NCBI GenBank assembly: GCA_964596165.1
Contig: CAZQTW010000005.1
Location: 1 to 64,000 of the forward strand
Source of the DNA: CAYUQT01 sp964596165
Lineage (GTDB): Bacteria > Planctomycetota > Phycisphaerae > UBA1845 > JAFGLZ01
DNA length: 64,000 nt
Direction: 5' to 3'
Within the stretch, counting starts at the first letter, position 1. Each line of letters begins with the position of its first letter. This document shows positions 17,323 to 27,144 of the stretch, one piece after another. The position numbers and the translations under genes were made by a program. Under the pieces are notes generated by a model, which was given only the letters and a program-made list of their open reading frames with translations, did not search any database and was not told the DNA's origin.

Positions 17323-18309
17323 TCATGGCGATCCGACCGCCGCCTGATTGACCAGAAACAGAACGGCCATTCGGACGGCCAGACCATTGCTGACCTGTCG
17401 CAGGATCGTGCTGTTGGGCCCATCGGCCACGTCGCTGGCGAGTTCGATGCCGCGATTGATCGGACCCGGATGCATCACCAACACATTGCGCCTGGCGCGG
17501 GCAAGGCGCTCGGCGGTCAGGCCGAACAACCGAGAGTACTCTTCGACGCTGGGAAAAACGCTCGAACTGATCCGTTCCTGTTGCACGCGAAGCATGTTGA
17601 TCACATCCACTTCGCCAATGATCTCGTCGAAGTCGTGTGAGATCTTGGCGCCCAACTCCTCGAAGGCCTTGGGCACCAATGTGGTCGGTCCGACAAAGAT
17701 GACCTCGGCCCCCAGTTTCCGAAGGGCCCAGAGATTCGACCGAGCGACGCGAGAGTGAACGATGTCACCGACGATCGCCACGCGAATCCCGGCGATCTTT
17801 CCCAGATACTCCCTCATTGTAAACACATCCAGCAATCCCTGGGTCGGGTGTTCGTGTTGACCGTCGCCGGCATTGATGACCGGGCAGTTCACACACCGCG
17901 TGAGATAGTGCGGTGCGCCGGCGGCCGAATGGCGAATGACAAAGAAGTCCACCCCCATCGCCTCGATGTTGCGCGCCGTGTCTCGAAGCGTTTCACCCTT
18001 GCTGATCGACGACGACTTGGCCGAGAACTCGAGCACGTCCGCGCTCAGCCGCTGAGCCGCCAGCGTGAAACTCATCCGGGTCCGCGTCGAATCCTCGAAG
18101 AACAAGTTGACGACCACCCTGCCCCGCAAGGCCGGGACCTTCTTCACGCTGCGGGTGCTGACATCCTTGAACCCTTCCGCCGTGTCAAGGATGTGGGTGA
18201 TCTCCTCCGCGGATAGGTCCTCCAATCCGAGGAGGTGCTTGCGGGTCCAGGTGAATCCTTCGCGCCGACCCGACCGACCCGTTGACGATGTCGTACCCGT
18301 CTTGCTCAT
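17323..18309 (-). CDS. pyrB: Aspartate carbamoyltransferase catalytic subunit
   Basis: A 328-residue enzyme joining carbamoyl phosphate to aspartate, the committed step of pyrimidine synthesis. FFEDSTRTRMSF is the carbamoyl-phosphate loop. DGQHEHPTQGLLD and VMHPGPINRGIEL complete the signature. No pyrI regulatory gene is seen, so allosteric control through a separate subunit is unlikely. The start codon overlaps the pyrR stop by four bases (ATGA), implying translational coupling. The N-terminal 20 residues before the family core are polar and variable. Confidence 0.96.
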   Translation of the reverse strand: MSKTGTTSSTGRSGRREGFTWTRKHLLGLEDLSAEEITHILDTAEGFKDVSTRSVKKVPALRGRVVVNLFFEDSTRTRMSFTLAAQRLSADVLEFSAKSSSISKGETLRDTARNIEAMGVDFFVIRHSAAGAPHYLTRCVNCPVINAGDGQHEHPTQGLLDVFTMREYLGKIAGIRVAIVGDIVHSRVARSNLWALRKLGAEVIFVGPTTLVPKAFEELGAKISHDFDEIIGEVDVINMLRVQQERISSSVFPSVEEYSRLFGLTAERLARARRNVLVMHPGPINRGIELASDVADGPNSTILRQVSNGLAVRMAVLFLVNQAAVGSP

Positions 18310-18830
18310 CCGACTTCAACCCGATCCTGACCATCGGATTCCCGTAGCGATACCACGACGTGCTGATCCGCCTGTGTCGTCTTGACGGCCACGAAGTCGG
18401 CCTGAATGGGGAGTTCTCTACCCGGACGATCAACCAGGACAGCCAGCCGAATCGCCCGCGGTCGTCCCAGATCCATCAGCGCATCCAAGGCTGCCCGGGC
18501 GCTCCGTCCCGTCCACAATACGTCGTCCACCAGAATCACATAACAGTCGTTGATGTCGAAATCGATCTCCGTGGACCGCACCACGGCTGTCGCGCCCTTT
18601 TCCGCCAGATCATCGCGATAGAGTGTGATATCGAGGACACCCCTGTCGATCTGTTTGAATCCGCGATCCGTGAGCAGCGGGATGAGTCGATCCGCCAGGA
18701 TCTCTCCCCGGCTGCGGATACCGATCACCGCCAGCTTGCCTCCCGACGGCACACTGCGACCGATGCGCTCGGCCAGTTCGGCCAGCTTGGCCGCGATGCC
18801 CTTCTCGTCCAGAATGGTCGCCACACACAT
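18306..18830 (-). CDS. pyrR: PyrR bifunctional pyrimidine regulator / uracil phosphoribosyltransferase
   Basis: A 174-residue PRTase-fold protein. The PRPP-binding signature is VILVDDVLWTGRSARAALDA, typical of PyrR. IDITLYRDD-like residues (VLDITLYRDDL) and AVLVDRPGRELPI are further PyrR blocks. PyrR senses UMP and controls pyr operons by binding leader RNA. I found no obvious antiterminator/terminator pair in the 96 bases upstream, so the mode of control here is unclear. A GTG two codons into the frame (18824) sits at better spacing from GGGAG than the ATG and may be the true start. Confidence 0.92.
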   Translation of the reverse strand: MCVATILDEKGIAAKLAELAERIGRSVPSGGKLAVIGIRSRGEILADRLIPLLTDRGFKQIDRGVLDITLYRDDLAEKGATAVVRSTEIDFDINDCYVILVDDVLWTGRSARAALDALMDLGRPRAIRLAVLVDRPGRELPIQADFVAVKTTQADQHVVVSLRESDGQDRVEVG

Positions 18831-18926
18831 ACTCCCATCTTCTATTCCGAAGCCTACTGGCGAAAGGACCGAGGAGCAAGAGGCGCGTGCCGAATCGCTC
18901 TCGACGCGGCATCGGAATCACGACCC

Positions 18927-21005
18927 TCAACGAGCGGGCTGGGCCTGCCTGCGGTATCCTTCCAGGCTGCGCGATAGGCGGCCGGCCGTGTCGGCCTGCC
19001 CGGCTTGCCTGGCCAACCCCAGCGCCTTCATGCAGACTGAGACCGCCTCCCCAGCGCGTCCATTGGCCGCCAAAGCGGCCGCAAGGGTTTCCAGAATCTC
19101 CGGATTCTCATCGTGCGCAAGACGGCTGGCCTGTTCGGCCCACCGAAGTGCATCGGAAGGACTCCGCTGCTTCGACGAACCGAGCAGCGTGCGGGCCAGC
19201 ACGGACAAGACCTTCGGATCGGGTGTCGGCAGCTTTGTTCCGGCGAGGAGCAACGCAATCGACTGGTCGAGCTTTCCCTGCTTTTCCAGCAAGCGGGCAA
19301 GAGCAATTCTGGCGGGAGCGTAGTTCGGATCGGTTCCCAACGACATTCGGTACCTGTCGGCGGCACCGTCCAGATCGCCTTGGCCCGCAAGCGCCATTCC
19401 CCACAAGCAATACGCATCCGCCGAATGGGGCTCGATCGCCAGCAAGGCCCGGCACTGCTCAATGACCTGTGCGTACCGACCGAGGTCAAGCAGCGTCAAT
19501 GCCAGATTCGACCGAGCAACAGCCAGATTCGGGTCGCACTCTACCGCCTTGGCCAGATGCGGTAGCGATCCGGCCGGGTTGTTTCGCAAGCGAAGAATGA
19601 CCCCCAGGTTGCCATGGGGCATGGCCAGTTTCGGCGAGACATCGATTGCGCGGCTCCACAGCGCCACGTCGTCGCGCCAGAATGAGATTTGCCGCCAGCT
19701 CAGCATCATAAGAAGGGCACACGCCGTCGCGGCTGTCGCGACAATGCCCTCGAAACTCGATCGTCTCAGCCTGCCGAGGGCGTGGAGATTCCAGACTTTC
19801 AACAGCCCATACCCCCCTAGGACGGCCCAACCCATGCAGGATAGGTAGGTGTAGCGATCGGCCGCAACTTGCCAACCGAGCCGAGAGACATGGCTCACCG
19901 GCGCCAGCATCACCCAGTAGTACGCCCAGAGGACCGAGCCGGCAGGCCAATATTTCACGAGCGCCAGCGCGGCTACGGTGAGCCCAACAACGAGGACGCT
20001 GCTCAAGATGAACTGCGGTTCGCGAAAGCTGAAGCCCGGCGGAGACTGGTACCAGGGTGAGAGGCCGATCGGCAAGAGCGTCTTCTCCAGGTAGAAGACG
20101 GCGCCCCACGCCGCTTGCACCAGCCGATGCGGAAGGTCGTAACCCGTCGTCGGAACCATCGCCGCCGCCTTGCTTCGCATCGCCATTAGGACCGATCCGC
20201 CGGCAAGCAAGAAGAACGGTACCTTCTCCGCCAAGAGGACGCCGACCGAGGGCCCATCTTGACCTCGAGCACGCCCCGGCCACAGGCGACGAAGCGGATA
20301 GATGTCAAGGAGCAACAGCACGCCCGCCAGCCCCACCCCCACACCTTTGGACAAAAGCGAAAGGCCGCAACAGAGCCACGACAAAGACAACCACATCACT
20401 CGCCTTGCGGCCGTTCGCCCCTCCTGAGCCATCCGAAGGTAAGCGAGTATCGAAAGGAGGTAGAAGAAGCCTACCCATACGTAGGGCTGGCAGGATACCC
20501 AGGCAACCGCTTCGGTTCGCAACGGATGCACGGCAAAGAGAAGTGCGGCCAAACCGGCAGAATACCCTGCACCCGTGGGACAACGCGTCGCGAGTACCGG
20601 CACGGCCAGCGTCAGCAACCGCAGGGCGACCCGATAGAACAGCACGGCGTTGGCGCCGTGAACCAGCACCCCGACGGCGTGATAGCCCTTCGGATCCAGT
20701 CCCCAGAGCACGTACTGCGCGCTCAGCAAGATCCAACTCAACGGCTGCCACGCGCCAAAATGAAAGGTGGTGAACGCCCACCGGATGTTCGCCGGACCCA
20801 GACCGCGGTAGTTGTAGTTCAGCCGGAAGTTGCTCGTGTCATCAAGATTTACGAAGCCGTTTGACATCGCCGGCCAGAAGGCAACACACGCAATCAGGAA
20901 CACGAGGAGCGGCAGACCGATTGCCCTACTTGTCGGCCGTGAGCCGGCGAGAGTCTGTCGCATCCTTGTGTTGACGGCACCGGACATGGAATCGCCCTGC
21001 TGCAT
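18927..21005 (-). CDS. Polytopic membrane protein with C-terminal TPRs (TMTC-like GT-C fold)
   Basis: A 692-residue protein with many hydrophobic segments over about the first 420 residues and TPR repeats after it (ARIALARLLEKQGKLDQSI, YCLWGMALAGQGDLDGA). The N-terminal motif FVNLDD near residue 50, then FGAWQPLSWILLS and GLDPKGYHAVGVLVHGANA, are typical of planctomycete proteins related to TMTC/GT-C glycosyltransferases. Those proteins are thought to add sugars from lipid carriers to exported proteins, with the TPRs recruiting substrates. This role is inferred. ATG 21005 is used; ATG 20987 is an alternative. It is divergent from the GH106-like gene. Confidence 0.78.
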   Translation of the reverse strand: MQQGDSMSGAVNTRMRQTLAGSRPTSRAIGLPLLVFLIACVAFWPAMSNGFVNLDDTSNFRLNYNYRGLGPANIRWAFTTFHFGAWQPLSWILLSAQYVLWGLDPKGYHAVGVLVHGANAVLFYRVALRLLTLAVPVLATRCPTGAGYSAGLAALLFAVHPLRTEAVAWVSCQPYVWVGFFYLLSILAYLRMAQEGRTAARRVMWLSLSWLCCGLSLLSKGVGVGLAGVLLLLDIYPLRRLWPGRARGQDGPSVGVLLAEKVPFFLLAGGSVLMAMRSKAAAMVPTTGYDLPHRLVQAAWGAVFYLEKTLLPIGLSPWYQSPPGFSFREPQFILSSVLVVGLTVAALALVKYWPAGSVLWAYYWVMLAPVSHVSRLGWQVAADRYTYLSCMGWAVLGGYGLLKVWNLHALGRLRRSSFEGIVATAATACALLMMLSWRQISFWRDDVALWSRAIDVSPKLAMPHGNLGVILRLRNNPAGSLPHLAKAVECDPNLAVARSNLALTLLDLGRYAQVIEQCRALLAIEPHSADAYCLWGMALAGQGDLDGAADRYRMSLGTDPNYAPARIALARLLEKQGKLDQSIALLLAGTKLPTPDPKVLSVLARTLLGSSKQRSPSDALRWAEQASRLAHDENPEILETLAAALAANGRAGEAVSVCMKALGLARQAGQADTAGRLSRSLEGYRRQAQPAR

Positions 21006-21153
21006 GGCGCGAACAGTCTATCTCAGAGCCGGGCGGTTCACCACACGAGCACACAGACCGACGATTCGGCCACTTGAATTTCGGGAGCGCATCTGGTCAA
21101 ACATCGCAGGGAGACACAACTTGCATTACCGATTGCTCCTCGGAGAAATGACG

Positions 21154-24100
21154 ATGTCGCGTGAGAAGGCATTGGTTCGTGAGTTTCAGAAACCCGGCGC
21201 CACGTTTCGTGGCAAGCCTTTTTGGGCGTGGAACGGCAGGCTCGACGAGGCCGAGTTGCGGCGTCAGATCCGGATTCTGCATCAAATGGGGCTCGGCGGG
21301 GCCTTCATGCACTCGCGGGTCGGGCTGGCGACGCCTTACCTGTCCGATGAATGGTTCCGGCTGATCGATGCCTGTGTGGACGAATGCGCCAAGTATGGCA
21401 TGCAGGCATGGCTCTATGACGAGGATCGCTGGCCCAGCGGCGCCGCCGGCGGTCTCGTGACGAAGGACCCGAAGTACCGCTCGCGAACGCTGCGATGCGA
21501 ATTGGCCGACGCCAAGACCTTCCGTCTGCGAGGCAAGGACGTCCTGGCTTTGTATGCCGGTCGTTTCGACGGCGAGAAGGTCCGGGCCGTGCGCCGTATC
21601 AAGCCCGCTGACGTGAAGAAACTCGCCGACGGCGAACTCGCGATGATCTTCCATGTGGTTTTGCGGCCCTGCACGTCATGGTACAACGGTTACACGTACC
21701 TGGATACAATGAGCCACGAGGCGGTCCGCCGCTTCATCCAAGTAACCCACGAAGCCTACCGCAAGGCCAACGGCAAGCACTTCGGCCGGACGATCCCCGG
21801 CATATTCACCGACGAACCCAATTACGGAACCATGGACCTGGACACCATGCCCAAGGCGCCCGGAGACTCTCTGGACATCCCCTGGACGGCCAAGCTGCCC
21901 GCCGTTTTCCAGAAGAGATACGGATACGGCATCGTCGACTTCCTGCCCGAGCTTTTCTTTGACGTGGGTGAAGAGCAGATCAGCCGCGCCCGGTGGCATT
22001 ATCACGATTGCGCGACCTTTCTGTTCGTTGATGCCTATGCCCGGCAAATTGGTGAATGGTGCCGGAAAAACAAGCTCCTCTTCACCGGGCATGTTCTGGA
22101 GGAAGCCACTCCCAGTTCACAGACCCGTGTCGTCGGAGCAGCCATGCGGTTTTACGAACATATGCAAGCGCCGGGCATCGACATCCTGTGCGAGCCGAAT
22201 GCCGAATTCGATACGGTCAAGCAGACGGCCTCGGTGCTGCGACAGATGGGGCGCAAGTGGATTCTCAGCGAGACCTACGGCTGCACGGGTTGGCAATTCA
22301 ACTTCGAGGGCCACAAGGCCGTCGGCGACTGGCAGGCCGCCTTGGGCGTCAACCTCCGGTGCCAGCATCTGTCCTGGTATACGATGGGCGGCGAGGCCAA
22401 GCGGGATTATCCGGCATCCATCTCTTATCAGTCGCCCTGGTGGACCCACTACGCCGAGGTGGAGGATTACTTCGCTCGCATTCACGTACTGATGACTCGC
22501 GGCCGGCCGGTTCGAGAGGTGCTGGTCATTCACCCCATTGAAAGCACCTGGGTCCGCTGCCGAGCGGGATGGCTTCAGGCCGACGATGTGAAAAGACTCG
22601 ATGACAACCTCGCGAAACTCCGTGACTGGTTGCTCGATTCGCAGATCGACTTCGACTACGGCGACGAAGACATGCTCTCCCGATTGGCGAAGGTCGTCCC
22701 GGACGACGAGGGACCGCCGACGCTAAAGGTCGGCAAGGCCACCTATCGCGTCGTCGTCGTGCCGCCGATGTTGACGATCCGCTCCTCAACGGTGAACCTG
22801 CTCCGCCAGTTTCGCGACACCGGCGGGACCGTCATCTTCGCGGGTCCGCCGGCACGATACGTCGATGCCGTCAAGAGCAAGACCGCTGCCGACCTGGCCA
22901 AGGACTGCCAGGCGGTCGCGTTTTCGGCCAAGTCGCTTCTTCCGGCTGTCGAACCCCTGGGTCGAACCCTCAGCGTAACCGATGGGACCGGCGTGAATCT
23001 CGACTCCATGGTCTACATGCTTCGTCGTGAGGGCAACATCCAGTGGCTGTTCTTGGTCAACCGCGATCGCAAATCCGATCACAATCCCGTCCACATCAAG
23101 ATCAAAGGGGTGATGGCCGAGGAGTGGGATCCGACCACCGGCCAACGATTCGGAGTTGAGAGTTCGCGCGACGGAAACGCCATTACGCTGATCACGTCGT
23201 TGCCGGCCTCGGGCAGTCGCCTGTTCGCCATCAGGTCGGAGACGGAGATCAACGGTTCGCCCCCGCCGGCGCCGCGTCGTGACTACCTGGAAGTCGCGAG
23301 AGTCCCTCTCGACGGCGCCTGGTCTTACCACCTGGACGAGCCGAATGTCCTCGTGCTGGATAAGCCCGCCGTCCGCATTCGCAACGGCGAGTGGCAAGGG
23401 CCGCGTGAGATCCTCAAGACCGATCAGGCTGTTCGAGATGCCTTGAAGATGCCCCGGCGAGGCGGAGCAATGGTCCAGCCCTGGGCACGACCGGCGCGAA
23501 CCCTAAAACCCACGCCTGTCACGCTCCGGTACGAGGTCATGATCGAGCAATTGCCCCGGGGTCCGCTCTGGCTTGCCGTCGAGACACCCGAACGATTTTC
23601 CATCGCCGTCAACGGCCATCCGATTTCATCGGACGCCGACGAAGGGTGGTGGACGGACAAGGCCATTCGCCGTCTGGCCGTTGACCCGGCCGTGCTCAGG
23701 TTGGGCGCCAACGAAGTCCTCCTGTCCATTGACTTCGTCGAAAACGACAACCTCGAGGCATCGTTCCTGCTCGGATCATTCGGTGTCCGGCTTGATCCCG
23801 CGGGCGAACGGGCGACGATGGAGGCCCTGCCCGCCAAACTCCGAGCGGGTGACTGGTGCAAGCAACATCTGCCTTTCTATGCCGGTTCGGTCGCCTATCG
23901 ACGCCCCGTGCAGATCCAAAGACAGCCGGATGAGCGAGTCTTCGTCACCCTGCCCAAGTGGGCGGGTGGATTGGTGCGCATTCTCATCGCGGGACGCTCC
24001 GTGGGCTACATCAAATGGCCACCCTATGAACTGGATGTCACCGAAGCCGTCACCGGAGACACGTTCGACTTGGCAATCGAGGTCATTGGCCACCGACATA

Positions 24101-24249
24101 ATGCGTTCGGCCCGCTTCACCAGGCGAGACCGGAACCGGTATGGTTTGGGCCGGAGAATTTCATCACGGAAGGGACTCAATGGCAGGAGGCGTATAACCT
24201 CTATCCCTGCGGACTGCTGGCACCTCCGGTGCTGAGCATCAGAAGGTGA
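21154..24249 (+). CDS. Large glycoside hydrolase, GH106 (alpha-L-rhamnosidase)-like
   Basis: A protein of about 1031 residues opening with FRGKPFWAWNGRLDEAELRR, then MGLGGAFMHSRVGLATPYLS and AWLYDEDRWPSGAAGG. These mark a TIM-barrel clan around GH106-like hydrolases found in planctomycetes. The C-terminal third looks like beta-sandwich sugar-binding domains similar to GH2 jelly-rolls (LAVETPERFSIAVNGHPI). There is no signal peptide at the chosen start ATG 21154, which has CGGAGA seven bases upstream; the open frame extends 108 codons further without support. It would therefore act on intracellular oligosaccharides, unless an export route is missed. The UroD-like gene follows after 55 bases. 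Exact family and substrate need a profile search. Confidence 0.72.
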   Translation: MSREKALVREFQKPGATFRGKPFWAWNGRLDEAELRRQIRILHQMGLGGAFMHSRVGLATPYLSDEWFRLIDACVDECAKYGMQAWLYDEDRWPSGAAGGLVTKDPKYRSRTLRCELADAKTFRLRGKDVLALYAGRFDGEKVRAVRRIKPADVKKLADGELAMIFHVVLRPCTSWYNGYTYLDTMSHEAVRRFIQVTHEAYRKANGKHFGRTIPGIFTDEPNYGTMDLDTMPKAPGDSLDIPWTAKLPAVFQKRYGYGIVDFLPELFFDVGEEQISRARWHYHDCATFLFVDAYARQIGEWCRKNKLLFTGHVLEEATPSSQTRVVGAAMRFYEHMQAPGIDILCEPNAEFDTVKQTASVLRQMGRKWILSETYGCTGWQFNFEGHKAVGDWQAALGVNLRCQHLSWYTMGGEAKRDYPASISYQSPWWTHYAEVEDYFARIHVLMTRGRPVREVLVIHPIESTWVRCRAGWLQADDVKRLDDNLAKLRDWLLDSQIDFDYGDEDMLSRLAKVVPDDEGPPTLKVGKATYRVVVVPPMLTIRSSTVNLLRQFRDTGGTVIFAGPPARYVDAVKSKTAADLAKDCQAVAFSAKSLLPAVEPLGRTLSVTDGTGVNLDSMVYMLRREGNIQWLFLVNRDRKSDHNPVHIKIKGVMAEEWDPTTGQRFGVESSRDGNAITLITSLPASGSRLFAIRSETEINGSPPPAPRRDYLEVARVPLDGAWSYHLDEPNVLVLDKPAVRIRNGEWQGPREILKTDQAVRDALKMPRRGGAMVQPWARPARTLKPTPVTLRYEVMIEQLPRGPLWLAVETPERFSIAVNGHPISSDADEGWWTDKAIRRLAVDPAVLRLGANEVLLSIDFVENDNLEASFLLGSFGVRLDPAGERATMEALPAKLRAGDWCKQHLPFYAGSVAYRRPVQIQRQPDERVFVTLPKWAGGLVRILIAGRSVGYIKWPPYELDVTEAVTGDTFDLAIEVIGHRHNAFGPLHQARPEPVWFGPENFITEGTQWQEAYNLYPCGLLAPPVLSIRR

Positions 24250-24304
24250 ACAGCGGTGGGTGGACGAAAGTCGCCCTGCCGACCTGATCGAGGTGTACGG
24301 AGAC

Positions 24305-25411
24305 ATGTCGCCCCGCGAGCGAGTATTGACGGCGCTGGCCCATCGTGAGGCCGATCGTGTGCCGATTGACTACTGGGCCGCCGAGTCCGTCACCGAGCGC
24401 CTGATTACCGAGCTGCACCTGGCCGATCGGGACGGGCTTCTGCGCCATCTCGGCGTTGATCTACGCTATCACTTCGGACCAACGTATGTCGGACGCCCCC
24501 TGCGGACCTCAGCGGATGGAACGATCGAAGACCACTGGGGCGTGCCCAGGGCCACGATGACGGTCGACGGCGTTCGCCGGGACGGTCAACCCTGGTCCTG
24601 GCGATATAAGCACGTTTCCACACCGCCGCTGGCCGGGATGACCACCGTCGCCGAGATTGAAGCCTATCCATTCTGGCCGTCGATCGACATGTGGGATTAT
24701 TCGGGAATCGCCTCCGACTGCGCCGCCATTCGCCGGGCGGGCTACGCGGTGGTCATCGGCGCGGACAGGCTTGACCGGGCGGCCCAACTGAAGCCGGCCA
24801 TGTATCTCCGCGGGGCAGAGCAGTTCCTCGTCGACTTGATGACGGAGCCGGCCGTCGGCGAATGTCTTCTGGAACATATCGTCGGCTACTATTTGGCCCA
24901 TTACGAAAAGATCCTGGAGGCCTCGAACGGCCAGATCGACATCTTCTTCATGGGCGACGACATGGGCACGCAGAACGGCCCCTGGGTCTCCCCGGAGATG
25001 TACCGGCGATTCTTCAAGACGAATTTCGCCCGATTCAACGCGTTGGCTCATCGCCATGGCGTCCGGACTATGTACCACACGTGCGGAAACGTGACCGATC
25101 TCATCCCCGATTTCATCGATGCCAGCCTCGATATCCTCCAATCGCTGCAGCCTCGTGCGGGCATGGACTTGGCCCGGCTCAAGCGGGAGTTCGGTCGCGA
25201 TCTGTGTTTTCAGGGCGGAATCGATATCCAGGAAGTCCTGCCCAAAGGGACACCGTCGGACGTGCGGACGCACGTCGCCGATCGTGCCCGCATTATGGCG
25301 CCCGGCGGCGGTTACATCTTCGGTACCGCCCACAATCTCTTGCCCGACGTGCCGACTGAAAACATCGTCGCGCTGTTCGAGGCCTATCAGGAGTATGGAC
25401 AGTACCGCTGA
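24305..25411 (+). CDS. Uroporphyrinogen decarboxylase (UroD)-superfamily protein
   Basis: A 368-residue UroD-fold protein starting MSPRERVLTALAHREADRVP, the usual opening of the branch lacking porphyrin function. ATG 24305 is preferred over the GTG at 24260, as the family motif begins there and GGAG precedes it. GDDMGTQNGPWVSPEMYRRF, YHTCGNVTDLIPDFID and GGIDIQEVLPKGTP are characteristic. The HTCG motif resembles zinc-ligand positions of MtaA/CmuA-like methyltransferases. Members often lie in carbohydrate-degradation loci of planctomycetes, as here after the GH106-like gene. They may demethylate methylated sugars or aromatics, but this is speculative. No corrinoid protein gene is adjacent. 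Confidence 0.8.
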   Translation: MSPRERVLTALAHREADRVPIDYWAAESVTERLITELHLADRDGLLRHLGVDLRYHFGPTYVGRPLRTSADGTIEDHWGVPRATMTVDGVRRDGQPWSWRYKHVSTPPLAGMTTVAEIEAYPFWPSIDMWDYSGIASDCAAIRRAGYAVVIGADRLDRAAQLKPAMYLRGAEQFLVDLMTEPAVGECLLEHIVGYYLAHYEKILEASNGQIDIFFMGDDMGTQNGPWVSPEMYRRFFKTNFARFNALAHRHGVRTMYHTCGNVTDLIPDFIDASLDILQSLQPRAGMDLARLKREFGRDLCFQGGIDIQEVLPKGTPSDVRTHVADRARIMAPGGGYIFGTAHNLLPDVPTENIVALFEAYQEYGQYR

Positions 25412-25804
25412 CGGACGTCCCTCTCGGCGACGGCCGCCGATGCCGAGTGGAAGACGATCGGGGAGGGGCCGCCCCGCCCGACAAACCGGCCGACCCATTG
25501 CACAGGCTGCCGCTCACGGGGCGAACAGCATGCAACCCAAACAGCGACGACGGGAAAGCATCTATGCGCATCGCGGCCGGCACCTGCGGCCGGCGTGCCG
25601 TCCTCAGGTTCGTTCTTCCAGCGCGGTTCCTGTTGCGTCGAACCGGGCGGGACCCCTATGTGATTGCCTGAATCCCGCGTAGAATGGGCCCGCTCCGAGT
25701 CCCCCTTGCTTCGGAGAGGCACATGCCGGCTCCGTCCGGTGGGTTCCCGAACTGGGGTAGTGCGGGACCAGCACAGGGCGGACATGGGACAAAGGAAACA
25801 TGCA
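25412..25804. other. Intergenic region upstream of hisD, 393 bases
   Basis: It contains several short GC-rich inverted repeats (for example around 25465-25475 and 25580-25597) without T-runs. A TAGAAT at 25680-25685 lacks a good -35 partner. The hisD frame is open back to 25664, but that part does not resemble HisD. No convincing gene or RNA is seen. Confidence 0.5.
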
Positions 25805-27127
25805 GTGACCCTGATCGACACACTCGACGCAAACAATCCGGCGGGACGCGAGGTGCTGAAGCGCCTGCGAGCGACACTGACGTTGACCGACAAGCTTGTC
25901 GGCCGTTCGCCGGAGTTGGAATCCGTTCAGCATATTATCGATTCCGTTCGAAAAGACGGCGATCGTGCCGTGGCGGATCTGACTGAACGGTTCGACCACG
26001 TTCGTCTGACGCCCGACCAGTTTCGAATAGGACACGAGGAGTTGGCCCGCGCCCACCAGCAACTCGACCCGTCACTCCGCAAGGCAGTTCAGACCGCCAT
26101 CGCCAACGTGCGGGCATTCCAAGAGCACATCCTTCAACGAACGGGCAAGGCGTTGCATGTCGACGGCGCCGGTCTTCGGGCACGATACCGACCCGTCCGC
26201 CGAGCCGCCGTCTGTGTGCCGGGCGCGTCGGCCCCGCTCCCCTCGACCGCCATCCATACGATCGTCCCCGCGCAGGTGGCGGGAGTGCCCGAGATCGTCA
26301 TGATGTCCCCGCCACGGTGTGAGGGTTCGATCCACCCGGTCACGTTGGCCGTCGCGGCGGAATTGGGGCTGAGCGAGGTGTATCGCCTCGGCGGCGCGCA
26401 GGCGGTCGCCGCTTTGGCTCTCGGCACGCAGACGATCCGGCCGGTCCAAATGATCGTCGGACCGGGCAACGTGTATACGCAACTGGCGAAGAAGCAGCTT
26501 TTCGGACTGATCAACGTGGATAGCTTTGCCGGGCCCAGCGAGGTGGTCATCATCGCGGACGCGTCGGCCAAGCCGGACTCTGTCGCCGCCGATATGCTCG
26601 CCCAGGCGGAACACGACCCCGGCAGCGCCATCCTGCTTACGCCCGATCGCTCGCTCGCCGAGCGCGTCGAACAATGTTTGCAGCAGCAGCTCGCGAGCCT
26701 TGCCCGCCGAGAACAGACCGCCCGATGCCTGAAACAGTATAGCGCGATCGTTCTGGTGGGCGACATGAATCAGGCCGTGGAGTTGGCCGAGGAATTCGCG
26801 CCCGAGCACCTCGAAATCGAGACGGCCGATGCGGAGGTCCTGGCCGATCGGATCGACTCGGCCGGGGCGATCTTCATCGGACACCACAGTCCCGAGGCGC
26901 TGGGCGATTATGTCGCCGGCCCGAGCCACGTCCTACCCACCGGAGGGAGCGCAAAGTTCTTCAGCGGCTTGAGTTGCGTCGACTTCCTGCGACGCACCAG
27001 TCTGATCCGATATACGCCTCGGGCGCTTCGGCGAGATGCTGCCGCGGTTATCGCACTGGCTGAAGCGGAAGGATTGGATGCACACGCGAATTCCGTCCGG
27101 ATTCGAATCGGCCGCCCACGAACGTAG
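25805..27127 (+). CDS. hisD: Histidinol dehydrogenase
   Basis: A 440-residue enzyme oxidising histidinol to histidine in the last two steps of histidine synthesis. GGAQAVAALALGTQTI, MIVGPGNVYTQLAKK, DSFAGPSEVVIIAD, QAEHDPGSAILLT and GPSHVLPTGGSAKF cover the NAD, zinc and catalytic blocks. I chose GTG 25805, which has AAAGGA eight bases upstream and gives the normal family length; ATG 25784 is an in-frame alternative with poorer spacing. No other his gene is in the window, so hisD is separated from the rest of the pathway, as is common outside enterics. Confidence 0.95.
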   Translation: MTLIDTLDANNPAGREVLKRLRATLTLTDKLVGRSPELESVQHIIDSVRKDGDRAVADLTERFDHVRLTPDQFRIGHEELARAHQQLDPSLRKAVQTAIANVRAFQEHILQRTGKALHVDGAGLRARYRPVRRAAVCVPGASAPLPSTAIHTIVPAQVAGVPEIVMMSPPRCEGSIHPVTLAVAAELGLSEVYRLGGAQAVAALALGTQTIRPVQMIVGPGNVYTQLAKKQLFGLINVDSFAGPSEVVIIADASAKPDSVAADMLAQAEHDPGSAILLTPDRSLAERVEQCLQQQLASLARREQTARCLKQYSAIVLVGDMNQAVELAEEFAPEHLEIETADAEVLADRIDSAGAIFIGHHSPEALGDYVAGPSHVLPTGGSAKFFSGLSCVDFLRRTSLIRYTPRALRRDAAAVIALAEAEGLDAHANSVRIRIGRPRT

Positions 27128-27144
27128 GCGGCAAGACGTGTCGT

